Origin: Chaetorhynchus papuensis
Taxonomy: Eukaryota > Chordata > Aves > Passeriformes > Rhipiduridae
Reading direction: 5' to 3'
Length of the DNA stretch: 64,000 nucleotides
Assembly (NCBI GenBank): GCA_013396525.1
Contig: VWYX01000682.1
Location: 248,001-312,000 of the forward strand
Positions 23,818 through 35,625 of the stretch are shown here, piece after piece. A model generated the notes under the pieces. The model was not told where the DNA came from and made no database searches. It was given only the letters and a program-made list of their open reading frames with translations. A program made the position numbers and the translations under genes. Positions within the stretch are counted from its first letter, which is position 1. Each line of letters opens with the position of its first letter.

Positions 23818-26800
23818 TGAGAAACACAAAGAAACAGAAAGCACTTGCAAAGCCTGAATAAGCCAATAAGGAGAACGAGTTCTGTATCAGCCAGAGCCCT
23901 GCCAGCACAGCTCCATTTACAATAGAGCTTTTAGCTAAAATTGGCACATCACTGGTGCTTTAAAGATTTCTGGAGCAGTTGAAATCAGTATCAAACTCAC
24001 CAGTGAAAGGCCATTAGTGCTAAATAGGCAAATATGTCACCAAAGAGGCTTCTCCCTGCATGAAACTCCTTCTTACTGGGCTAAGAAGGGATTCCTACTT
24101 TCATGTCCCAGTGCAGGGCCTGCTTCTGCTCACACAGCATTGGCACGTAGACCACTTGTAACCTTTTAAACTACAGCTTGGTCAGTCCACTCTAAATGAA
24201 ATGGAGTGTTTGTGATGTGTTAAGTTATAGTTTTGTTAAGAAATAAGACCCAATGTACCATTTAGAAACAAAACTAAGTGTTCGTAGAAGAGTTTCAAAA
24301 GTACAGGTGAATTACTGGGAAAGCAGCTAATCTTTAAAAATAATTAGCAGTGCTTCCTAAAAATCTTGTGACTGTGGAGGACACTGATAGAGCTCTTGAT
24401 GAAAACAAGGTTTTCAGTGCTGTAACACTGGTACACACTACCTTATAAACCTTAATCTTTTTGTTAATAAACTGCATATACCAAAAAGTCACAGTGTGAA
24501 GATAAAGTATTTTCCTTAGCCTCTGTGTCTAAAGAAAAACTAATGGTAATTTTTCCTGTGAAATATCAAATAAGTAGGGAAATCATACATCTATCATGTA
24601 TCTGCAGATTTTAGCCATGTAACCGCAGACCAAAAATGCCCCCTTCCCAGTTCCCCTGTATTTGACATCCATTCTCTTTCTTTCTTCTTTGCTGTCTATA
24701 TAAAGTGCAGTTTGTTCATGTATTTTTTTCCTTTTATTTTTTTTTTTCACTGTTTAAATTACAGATTGCAATAAGATTCGTAACTGGCTAAGCTGCAAAG
24801 TGACAGATGTTTATCATTATCCTCATCAAGAGAACGTAAAGTAAAAATAGTAATTTGTCTCTGATCTTTAAGGCAAAGGGTAATAGTCTCTTGTTTGAAA
24901 CTGTAGCAGATCTGACTTCATACTGTTGATTTATTTTCTCTGAAATCAAAAAAGATCCATCTTTCATGACTTTACAGTAATTTATTATGAAAGCTTCTGG
25001 CCATAGTATTCCTAATGATTTGATGTCTCAACTGAAGGCTTTTCATGCCAGAAACCATCTTGTTTGCATCGCATCATGCAGATGGAAATCTGCTTCCAGC
25101 AGATTTCTGTGCCCTACAGGACACCTACAAGAATTAGAAAGCTTTCTTTGCTAAGCTGCCTCTGTTCTGTGCCAACAGCAGCAGCCAGAAATGAGGTTGC
25201 CTGGTAAAGCTGGGCATCCAAGTGATAAAGATGCCCTGTTCCACCTCCAGGCCATTCTTTCACGACAGCTCTTCTCTCTGAGCCTCACAGTGACTCCAGC
25301 TTCAGTACAAGTCACCCCGCAGCCCAAGCCCCTGCCACTCTTTCTTACAGAAAGGATCCTGCAATGAAAGTTTGCTGCAATGAGCAAACCCAAAGCAGAA
25401 CATGTGAGCAAACCATCACAGCTCTCTCTCTGACCACTGTTGAACAGAATGGCCAAGCTGAGCAGGAAAGGAGAATGGAGAAGGTGGAAACCGGTTTCCA
25501 TGCTTCCTTTCCCAAGAGCCACAGCAGCTCCAGTCCTTTCAGTGCTCCTCATCTCTGAGCCAGAACTCACCAGTTCCAACACCAAGTGTTAAGTGACAGC
25601 ATATGATTCTGGACTAAGTTCCTAGTCAGTTGACTCTTGCTTAATACTGCTATTAATTGTTGACAGGAATGGAATATTACTACTTCAAACGAACACAACT
25701 GCAATTACTTTAGGGAGTTCTGTAAACCTCCAGTAAAGAAACTAAGGAAGAAGCTAGAGTGCTAAAAAACAGGTAAAGAAAATTAATTCATCTGTGAAAA
25801 CTCTAAATCAGAGTATGTGATAAAAATACACCAAGGCTACAAAGAAGCAACAGGTGAAAAAAACACAGATGAAGAGAAGGTAACATGGGAGCCAGGATGG
25901 TGCTTCCACGTACCCACAGAGATCCTTCCTTTCTGCTCTCTGCACTTTAGAAGACTAAAAATATCGATCCCTCGCACTCTGCTGTGGGTCTCACTTGTCC
26001 TTCAGAAGCTGATCTGTGATTCCTGCATGGAAAGGTGCTACTGAAACCCAAGGTACATCACTGCTACTCTGTAACTTTCTCTGCATCTAGACACCTTCGA
26101 TACTAAGAATGTGTTAAGGATTAACTAATGTGTCATACAAGAGCAGACTAAAAACGGCATGTGAAATCCAAACCACTTAAGTTTGTGGGAATTTTACTGC
26201 TGGCTGCAGTGGGAACAGGATTTCATCTGACACATGCACTTCTACCAGGAAAGTTACTGATCTTCTCAAGATTGTAAACTCTCTGCTGCAAGAGGAATGG
26301 CTTAGTGTGTTACAGGGGATGTAGGCACGAGGAACTGCGTGCAATCCAAAACAAAGGAGTAATTCCTTAGAATATCAGGGTAATTTTCCTGATTATAGAA
26401 ATTATAAGCAAGTTCAAGAATGTCCCAAGGAAACTTAATGAAAAGTGATTCCTTTTGAAAGGAAAACTGGGTAACACACTGAAAACAGTCCTGAGCTGGC
26501 CACACAGAGAGAGCAATACTTCTAATTTCCATGATTTCATTACATTCAGGGAAGCTGCCAGCATATTTAAGAATGTCTTGTATAACATTCCTGATGTCAG
26601 TTCCAAGAAGGAGCATTTGTCTAGCATTTTCATTAGAGAAGTGTATCAACCAATTTTCTGTAATCAAAAAGGCATTCTGTTAAGAATGACCAGGAGGAAG
26701 CAGACTGGAAGGTGACTGACTCAGGAGTAAAAATCAGAGCAGCAGCAAAGCAATGCTCTGTACAGTAAGAAATATGTCCATGGCTGTACAAAGAAATTAC

Positions 26801-27889
26801 TCATTTAAGAGCTGCTTTCAGCTCTTTCATTTACATTTGCAAGTTCATAACAACAACGACCACCTGAGAATTAATTATTCCATCCAGATTGTATTTATGT
26901 TTTAATTCACAGCTGGTGAAAATAGATATAAAATCTATTTTATGTATCCCTGTCCAAGTAAGTTTTCTCTTTAATGCACCAACACTCAGCACACTGCAGT
27001 TGTCCTAAACCCTCCTGCTTTTTCCTAAATCTTTACAATTAATTCTCTCTTCATTGCAGTTTGATGCTGGATATATAACTTAGCTAAGATCCTCTCAGCT
27101 GTACATAGCGTGCCTTTTGCCAGAGGACTGCTGAAACCACATGATGGCTTCACACAGTGAGGTTTTCTTACTGGAAGGAACCACAAGTAAATGACAATAC
27201 ATTACTTTTGTGTATTTACAACAAAGCAAGCAGCAGAAAAAGAACACTTCCCGGGTAGCTTGGAAGCTGTCCTTTTCCCTCACAGAGGGTGACTTTGCCA
27301 CTCTCTTCCATGCTTTCAGCATGTCCTGACTTTGTACTGCTGTTCCCTTTACGGAGCCACCCACAGGCTGCCCCTTTCAGCTACTATGCCTTCATTAGCA
27401 GCCTTGAACTGCTCTAAGCAGAGGTTATGATCTGGCTTTCCCTCACACACACCATCTCTCTCACTTCATAACCCCTAGAAGAATGATACACCCTAGTGCA
27501 ATTTGATTCACAAGTATTTAACTCTCTGGATTAGCTTAAACAATCATTTACTTAGATTCTTCTCTGTGGTTACAGACACTGCACACTACAGGCCATTAGC
27601 TAAATCCTCCTACTGAATCCACATACTGCTCCCCAGGTCCCTACGTGGCTTTAACTATCCCAAACATTCAGAATCTATGTCAGGCTCTCTCCCTGCCTTA
27701 TTCCATAAAGAAGCTGATTTGGAACTATGAGACGGAGAGGAACAATGTATTACCAGAACTCCAAGAAATCTGGAGTTACTCTCATCTCATAGTTCTTAAC
27801 AGGTTGATAACTAATCATGGCAAATCAATCCAATCTCATTTTAGAGCAGGGATTCAGATCTTATGGGTAAGGTATTAACACAGATACCA

Positions 27890-28251
27890 CATATTTCAGA
27901 CTTCAGTAAAGCTTTCTGACACAATCTCAAGGGAGATTTTCATTAATGGAAATGTGCTCTCCTTGCAGTTACTGGTTGGATGCTCATTTCCATAGAAAAG
28001 CTGTCAATGGCTCACTGTCAAATTGGAAAACCGTTTCAAGGGGACCTTCATATGGGTTGTGTTTTATAATGTGCTTATTAAAGTCTTAATGCTCACAATG
28101 GTGGGTTATAGCCTGGATTTATTACACGTACATATGAGAAGAAAGTGGAAGGGAATGGGAACAAGTTAGATGACGGGACCAGAGTTCACAATGACCTAGA
28201 GAAACAGTTTCAAAATCTAGATGAATTGATTATGGATAGAAAATTTTTGAC
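27890..28251 (+). mobile_element. Old CR1 reverse transcriptase fragment (5' side)
   Basis: ACTTCAGTAAAGCTTTCTGA resembles the CR1 reverse transcriptase segment encoding DFSKAFDTV, with an extra base breaking the frame. CTGTCAATGGCTCACTGTCA and TGGAAAACCGTTTCAAG follow in the order seen in CR1 (VNGS..W.PVTSG). It is frameshifted and degraded, with no coding ability. A younger CR1 end inserted at 28252 interrupts it. Confidence 0.6.
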
Positions 28252-28341
28252 TTCACAGATTCTCCTGAGTTGGAAGGGACCCACAAGGGTCATCAAGTCC
28301 AACTCCTGGCCTTGCACAGGACACCCCAAGAATCCTACCAT
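28252..28341 (-). mobile_element. CR1 LINE 3' end inserted in an older CR1
   Basis: GAGTTGGAAGGGACCCACAA, then CATCAAGTCCAACTCCTGGC and GCACAGGACACCCCAAGAAT, the reverse complement of a common avian CR1 3' end. Much better preserved than the flanking CR1-like sequence, and in the opposite orientation. Confidence 0.9.
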
Positions 28342-28399
28342 GGGGTTCCTTATAATAAATCATTTATAAACATGTAGTGTGAGAATGGCCACTTAAGGA

Positions 28400-28640
28400 G
28401 CAGTTCAGCAGAAAAGGAACTGTGTCCACAATGCAATATAAACAGAATATCAGTCAACAATGCCTTGCTATTATGAAATCAGTACAAGAATTCTGCATCC
28501 TGTGCTGGTTATCACACCAGCAGAAATTTAAGGCACATTTTGAGAGTGTTCAGAGGAATCCATTGAAGATGGTTCAGGGCTCTGCAAAATATTACCTGAA
28601 GGGAAAAGGTAAGATCAATTGGGACTGATGAGTTCAAAAG
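28400..28640 (+). mobile_element. Old CR1 fragment (3' side)
   Basis: GAGAGTGTTCAGAGGAATCC and GAAGATGGTTCAGGGCTCTG parallel the CR1 segment that reads roughly GAGCGTGTCCAGAGAAGGGC, then GAAGCTGGTGAAGGGTCTGG. Same orientation as 27890-28251 and in the expected order, so the two look like one old element split by the insertion. The similarity was judged by eye and is weak in places. Confidence 0.5.
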
Positions 28641-29219
28641 AAATCCCTTGTGGAAGGGTAGAGATGAGTGTCTTTGCAGATAGAAAAGATGTCAAATAAA
28701 TATTTGGAAAGTGTTATATGGTAAGAACAGCGAAGCACAGAAATAGATGGACTAGGAGAGCTGCAAATCTCTTCCAAAGATTGGAGCAGCATCCCTCAGA
28801 AATGACCGCGGTACAGAGATCTTTCCTTGAGGGAAAGAAATAGGCAACCTCTCACAGCCCTTCCATCCAGCGGGTGATACTGGGTGCAAAGTGGTGTGAA
28901 ATTACCCACAACAGTGCACCAGGAAGAGGGATTTCTGAAAACACACAAAAAATATAAAAATTCTATCTTCTAATTTTTATTCTGTGCAAAAAATCAAGTG
29001 AAAAATAAAACCTTGCTGTGAATAGCTGTCTCCCCTCAAAGCATCTGCACTCCAATTTCACCATTTGCTGCCATGTACGTCTCTCACACAAAGAACTTTT
29101 ACATAACCCTCCCTGCACTGCAAGTTTTGACTTAGGGCCAACAGCTGCTTCATGCCTTTCAGAACAGACTGCTGGACAAGCAAAAACAGAAAGAGGCTGG
29201 CATAAGGAAAACAGCACCT

Positions 29220-29603
29220 TTGTTTATAAAACAAATACTACTTTGGAATTTGCTAACTTTTCAGTCTAACAATTTCCTTGTCGTAACAACATATGAAGCG
29301 CCCCATATTTATAAGAGCACATTAGAAAAAAAAATCCGGGATATGAGATACTATTGGTACGATATTTGCTATTATTTCAGTGCAGAAGGATGTCAGTGGA
29401 TATTGGGAAGTCACGAGAATGGTGAGTTATCCTGGAATTCAAGTCACGCTGATGATGATCGAAGTGTAACGATCAGCCCAGATGATGTTCAGGCTGAAAT
29501 TTATTGTGGATTTGTTACCAAATGCATGAAACATGTTCCCAGAGACAGCAGTCTGATCCAGAAGTGGACATTAACTGTGAGGGGAAAGGATCATTTGCTG
29601 TGA
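29220..29603 (+). other. Unassigned 127-codon open frame
   Basis: An open frame antisense to DNM3. It contains a splice-acceptor-like TTGCTATTATTTCAG ending near 29380, followed by an unusually CpG-containing stretch (29420-29480). The predicted peptide (for example CQWILGSHENGELSWNSSHA) matches no domain I recognise. It may be a chance frame, an unannotated antisense exon or a conserved non-coding element. I do not call it a gene. Confidence 0.15.
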
Positions 29604-30179
29604 AAGGAGGTAATCAATGGGTGGAGGCATCAGCCGGACATGTGAGGATTAAAGGATTAAAGCTACTGGCTGTGGTATGCAGTCCCCTAAGAATGAAAAC
29701 AAATACAAGTCCCAAAGTTTCTACCAAACATGATGAAAACAGAAAGCAAGGAAATTAGTCATCCATGAGGCTGATCAGGGAAGTATTAACAGCCATTGTG
29801 AAGACTGAAATCACACCTTGCCTCTCATCTCAGTTATTTACCTCCCTTCCTTAGCAGTAACCGTGCAAGAGAGGGTCACTAACAAATTTTCCTTATTCCA
29901 GCAAAAGCGAACAATACTCAGCTGAGGGATTCCTTTAGGAACAAGGAATTTTCTTATTTTCGAGATTAAAATGGGGCAAGTAAGTGCTCAGTGCATGGAC
30001 AGGGACTGAGTGAAATACTTCGCCTGAGATTACATGTTTAAAGTATAGCTTACGACTTAATGCGTCTGTGTGTGTAAGAGTTGCACTTTTTTCACCAAAT
30101 GTGATCATTTCAGAGGTAGGCACCCAGAATAATGAATTAAAAGCATAATTCTGTTCGAACTGAATCCTCTATTGAACTC

Positions 30180-30395
30180 CTATTCCATGGTCCCCCCTCA
30201 TTTCTTCCAGCTGAGTTGGTAACTTCTCGGTGCCCACCAGCCTGGCTGAAATAAGTGTGACTGGCGGAGGGGGAGGAGGAGGAGGGCAGCGCAGATCCGT
30301 GCGCAGATCCATGTGCATGCCGGGAGGGGTGGGCTCGGAGGGGCCTTGCAGCGGGGGAGCTCTGCACAGCATCCAGTGCCGGGCTCTATAAATTA
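30180..30395 (+). promoter_or_regulatory. GC-rich patch ending in a TATA-box-like motif
   Basis: A G-rich stretch (GGAGGAGGAGGAGGG type) with several CpGs and a 12-bp-period repeat of GCGCAGATCC at 30289-30298 and 30301-30310. It is followed by CTCTATAAATT, with TATAAATT at 30387-30394. The arrangement resembles a small plus-strand promoter (GC boxes, then TATA), antisense to DNM3. No transcript evidence is available from sequence. Confidence 0.3.
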
Positions 30396-31124
30396 CAACC
30401 TTGTCTTTTACTTTTACTTGATCTAATGCTGTGTCCCCTATAACTCCACTCTTTTCCGTAATTAATGGCTTCTAGGAAAGTATTCTGAAATTCTCCCCTG
30501 ATAAGCACCTAGACAAACTTGATGTTTCCTCTCTGAGACACAAAAGAGGACGTTAAACTGTTTTCACCCCCACATCCCTCGAGCCATGAGAAGTACCAGA
30601 TCTGTCTCTGCTGGGCCAGACTAAGCCCTGGTTCACCACAAACTCAGTGCAGGACCGACAAATGATCTCCATAGTAAATGATGCAAATAAGAAATGTCAG
30701 CATGTTCCAAAATTCCTCACTTAATCTTATTGCCAGTTGTATAGTCTGGATAATCAGTAAATAAATCCCACTAACTTTGCTCAAATCCTTAGGGGCTGAA
30801 TACACAGAGAGCACTTTCTAATTCATTCTCATTAACCTTCTCAGCTCTAAACAAAGTAATTTCCTACTTTTCTTAGTGTCTGAATTTTCCACTGGCCTCT
30901 GCAACACCTGATTTAGCAGCAATGATTTCTCACTTGTGATTTCTCTTTCGAACTGGCATTGTTCTTTTTCCTCACACATATGCTTGCTGGAATAGCACGA
31001 ATCAGCAAGATTTAAAACCTCCCATTCTCAAGTTTGAAGCCCCTAAAGGGAAATTGCAGTTGTGATGCCAAGGAACACAGTCATATGTTATTTGACTTTT
31101 CCTCAGCCAGGCTGACAGCAGAGG

Positions 31125-31166
31125 GGGAGGAAGGGAGGAAGGAAAGGGGAAGGGAGAGGAAGATGG
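31125..31166. repeat. GGAAGG-type purine low-complexity run
   Basis: Plus strand is GGGGGAGGAAGGGAGGAAGG followed by more A/G only. Low-complexity polypurine sequence. Confidence 0.75.
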
Positions 31167-32933
31167 CATTTTAATAGCACCCACACTGATTTCACACAGT
31201 TGGATCACTGTGCTCTGGAGCAGCACCATTTCCGTTCCCCTTTGCCTCACATTCAGTCAGGACTGCTCAGCCAGGCTCTATGAGAAGGGTTCTCAATCTT
31301 TTTTTCCCAGCATGGACCACATCCTAGTACAGAAATCTGTCTTGTGGACAACCCCCTAACCCACCTTTTACCCTGAATTTTGACAGCCCATTACCAACTC
31401 AAGCCTTGCAGGGACCACCCCACCCACATCCCAGATGTGACTAAATGAGCCAATATTCCTGCCAGGACAAGATGAATTATCCCTCCACCTCCTGGCCCAA
31501 TTCTCACAGTCTCTGTAGTACCCACAATTGCCTATCTGAAAAAAAATTAATAAGAAAGAGGAATGTATTGAATCTAATTTAGCAAGTGGACACACAAGAA
31601 CCACCAGCATCTTATGTTGATAAATCTGCCTTTCCCAGATGTTAGTCATGTCCCAAACACAGCTTGGCCGGAGTTCTCATCAAAACATTTCATCTGATAA
31701 TTCAGGCCCTAAGATTCAAAGTTCTCATACACATTAATGGGTTTTGCATAAGCCCTCTGTCAGGCAGAGTGACAGTGGGCTACAAATTCTGGCAGGAACT
31801 CTTACCCCAGCAGAGCATCAATGATCACCATATCCATACTCTCCATTTAAGATACCCTTTAAAGCTGCAAGCAAAAATGTGACTTGCAACATTCCTGTAG
31901 AAAAAAAGCCTCAAAACAGATCAGAGGAAGAGTTTGAAAACACTGAGCACTTTACTGAAATGTAACAAATATTTCTGAACAAAAGAAAATCATCCACTGA
32001 GGAGCATTTTGGATTCATGCCACAAGAACAGAAATTGAAAATTATTGGGTAAAATTATTTTCAGAGTAAGAAATGAATTGGGAGCAACTATGCTGTACAT
32101 AACATTTATGACATGGCTTCCATTTTGTATAACTGTGACAAACCGCTTGTATGTATTCTATAAAAGGAGCAGAAAATGAAAGATTTTTTTTCTTTCTCCT
32201 AAAAATAAATTTTATTTAAGAGAAGGTGAGATTTTGGTAAGTTAATACACATGTCTGTAAGCAACAAACATAAACACTTCATGATATAAGACCACATTCT
32301 TGTTGGCACAAACCACAATGAAATTATAAAGTTTAAAGCTTAAGTCACTCTCGCCTCCTCTTTGTGGGGAAGGTAAAGGACATCAGTGATTAGGACTGTG
32401 ACCACACGGAGTTTACCTTTGCAGTTAAGATCACCTGGTTTTGCTGTTGCCAGAAACAACCCTAACTTGACACTTCAGTTGGTTATTTCTGCAATTTAAC
32501 TTTTTTTAATGACCTAGGGCATTTTCAGTTCAAAAGAATTTATTGTTTTTCCCCCTTCTGATCAGCAGCAAAAGGTAAGAGTCAAGACTCATCTGAGGTC
32601 TCTCACTTTGCAGCTCTTCACAACAGTGCCAAAGAAATCCTGTTCTCGTGGCAGCATGATGAGGAGCAGTAGCTCACACACAATCCTAAGGATTATAACT
32701 GCTTTTGTCAAGAAGAGAAGAAACTGCCACCCCCATTAGGGCTCCCCCTCCCCTGTTCAGGGTTTGTGCCTGCTGAGCAAAGCTGGGCAGGAAGAGCCGT
32801 GGTTTAACCTGTCATCCCAAGGACTGAATGTCTCACAGTAGAGAAGTTCACAGACACAGAAGTTTCTCTCTTCTTCCCCTATGGTTCTAAATGTTTTCTG
32901 CAATGAAATTACTGGGAGACAGCTAAATCCAAG

Positions 32934-33006
32934 GGCGGGCATGGAATTTGAACCCATGGCCTTCTGGCTTGGAGGTGAGACTATTCCTAACTGAGCCAAA
33001 GTGACA
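32934..33006 (-). mobile_element. tRNA-derived SINE head or tRNA relic
   Basis: Read on the minus strand it has a good RNA polymerase III A box (TGGCTCAGTTAGG) followed about 35 bases later by a B box (GGGTTCAAATTCC) and CATGCCC. The order and spacing (TTGGCTCAGTTAGGAATAGT, then CCAGAAGGCCATGGG) match the tRNA-like head of old vertebrate SINEs, whose heads read like TGGCTCAGTGG...AGAAGG..GTGGGTTCGA. The acceptor stem does not pair well, so a functional tRNA is unlikely. The family of the tail sequence below 32934 was not recognised. Confidence 0.6.
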
Positions 33007-35514
33007 CATACATAATATGCTTTCAAGGTTTTTAGAGAGCTCTGTCATGATTTAAAAACACTAAGTCTTTGTGGTACAAACCACAGGGCAGGAAAGAGCT
33101 GGGGCTCCCTTTTTACTGCTAATTTTAGCCGATGAATTGTTTATAATCTCCTGCAAAATACATAAAGCCTTATTCTGCCTTAAGCTAAGAGAGAACAGCC
33201 TTTCAAAACCGATTCTTAATTATAGTGTTCCCCTGCTAGATGGGATGGAAGCAGGTTCCAAAATTGTGTCAGAGTATATGAAGTGATAAAATGAGGATGG
33301 GTGAGCTATTTTTAAACACACTCAAAGACTTTGAGGTCAAAATCCCTGAATTTATAGTCTTATGGCTGTTTTAAAACTCCTGGATTATTAAGAGCTTCGT
33401 GGCAAGACTCAAGTATCATTTCATTTGAGACACCCTCTGGCTTCAGAGCCATGTGTTCCCTACCAGTCTGCCTGCCAAACTGGGGCGCCCCGGGGAGCTA
33501 CCTTTAAGCACAGGTTATTTCCCTACTGCAGACAGGCATTTGGGAGATAAAGGGGATGAGACGCTTCCAGCCCAGCATGTTCCCTCCTCCTGTCTTTTCC
33601 CAAGACATTCTCCAAGTGAGAGGCTTGCCTTTCCAGATGGCCAGGAAGCAAGTGGGTTAGGGAGGGTTTGAGGAATCTTAGGCAAAAACACATAATTGCT
33701 CCTTACTCTACCCAGTCTGGAAACCCAATACAGCCTGAGGCCTGCTGATATTTCCCCAGCACAGTCATGTTTCCCATCTGAAGAGGGCAGCTGGGCACCT
33801 GCTGCTGGAGCGGGATGGAGAGCTGCTCCCCAGGAACACTCAGCTTTAAACAACAGCCACCCTGTCCTCTCTTCCACAGTTCCCCACCACAGGAAAAGGA
33901 CTCCAGAACAAGTCCTGAAATACAGTTTTGACTTTTTGGAAAATCCAGACTTGCACCAAAATCATTGTTCTTCTCATGGACATAAACCACATACAGGCAT
34001 CACCTGGGAAGGACTGGCCCTACCTTTGCCCCCACAGGCTTCCCAGCACTGAGCGCACCACCCCTAATCTCTGGTTTGACTCACAGCAGCAGGATGAGTA
34101 AAAGCTGTCACCTGCTATACACATATTGGTTTCTTTTCAGTAATGATCAATCTACACCATTTTTTTTAATAGGAAAAAGGCCACACTGTGAGAAGAAACC
34201 AAGTTGAAAGACTTTCCCTGCCTCACAAGTCAAAGTGGACACAATTCTTAGACCCTTTTCCCCATCCACATTCTGCATCACATTTAGGTGTATCTTTCTA
34301 CAGAGGCCAAACAAGTGGCAGCAAAGGCTTCAGGGCTCTGAGGACACTGCAAAATGATTTGCACCATTTACATTGTTCGTTTTCTAACTGAGGTAAGGTT
34401 TTATGGGAAGCCACTGCACACAGACAAGCTGCTATTTTGGAAAAGACCAGATGCAGGTTAGAAACATCAGAGAAAGGCAACAGGCTCTAAAGCTATTTTC
34501 AGGTGAGGGGATTTATTTGTCCAGTTTTTGCAATTGCATTTACCTGGGCATCATTTAAACCTATAATTTGTTTTCCATTTGGGTTTCCATGCAGTGATAC
34601 ATAACATAAAATACTAATGAAAGTAAAAGCAAAAACTAGTCAAAACCAAACTCAAATCCTTTTCTTGATTGCATATGGATTTATAAAGCCATAAAACCAT
34701 GTAACAAGCACAAAACAAAAGCCTTGCAAAAAAAAGGTTTAGTACAAAAAAGGCCAAGTGAGCAGTTAAAAAAAGAATCCGGTGTTCTTGGTTCTGTTAG
34801 TAATTAATGTACACTCATGTTTCAATCAAAACGAGTCACTGGAATAGGTTGTGCATTTTACCTACCAGAGGATCATAGTGCACTTACTATCATGAGAGGG
34901 CCTCCCACTTGGAGCAATGTTGAATGGATCCATGCTCCTACTTAGGCACTTTGCACACATTTCATGTTTTTACAAATTCATGGTATTAGTTCATCCTATA
35001 AGCATTAAAGTCTAATTCTTTCAGAACTTCCCTGTCTCGGTCTGAAAATCTTTAGCATTACACGAGAATGTGGTGTGTTCAGGGACACTTTCTCTCCTTG
35101 AGGTGAAGAGCTGTCATTCCTGTATGGATACACACACCCATTACTTACATGGGAATTGCTCCTTTCAGGAATAGGGCCCAATCCATCCCCAAACACAGTC
35201 ACTAGGAATCTTCTTCCCAGTATCCACTGGCATTTATTTAAGACTACAACAACTGCTTCCTTACATTTCTGAAGCGGCAAAACCAGTTTTAATGCTTTTC
35301 CTACAGGTGCCCTTCATGAGTTTGATTTTCAGGCACAAAGAATTCCTTAACTCCACACTGCACCACAAATCACCCTTCAGCTACATCCTGTACTCCTGCA
35401 TTGCACTCTGCTCCCTGCCAAAATTCCCACCAAGTTTAATTGTCCTGGCCTATTCCCCCCCAACTCCTAACTGAGGTTAATTTCTTTTCTCTCAGTATAA
35501 ACAGAAACCAGCAG

Positions 35515-35625
35515 GTAAAAAAGTTTTGTCTAATGTGGCACTAAGGCTGTGGAATTTACTCCCATGTGAGAATGGCACAATAAAGTCATTTGTTTAAAAG
35601 TAAATTGAAAACATTCCAGTCTTCT
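35515..35625 (+). mobile_element. Degraded CR1/L3-like 3' region
   Basis: GGCTGTGGAATTTACTCCCA, then a run around AAAAGTAAATTGAAAACATT, parallels the CR1/L3 passage in which a CTGTGGAACTCACTGCCA-like stretch precedes a TTCAAAAAGG-like run. The similarity is by eye over about 100 bases. No open frame is preserved. Confidence 0.4.

Noticed and set aside
26302..26667. 121-codon minus-strand frame with protein-like composition
   Set aside because: Same strand as DNM3 but not matching any dynamin segment, with no clear acceptor or donor in frame. A paired open frame on the opposite strand suggests composition rather than coding.
32934..33006. Functional tRNA gene
   Set aside because: A and B boxes are present but the acceptor stem does not pair and no plausible anticodon arm forms, so a SINE head or tRNA relic fits better.
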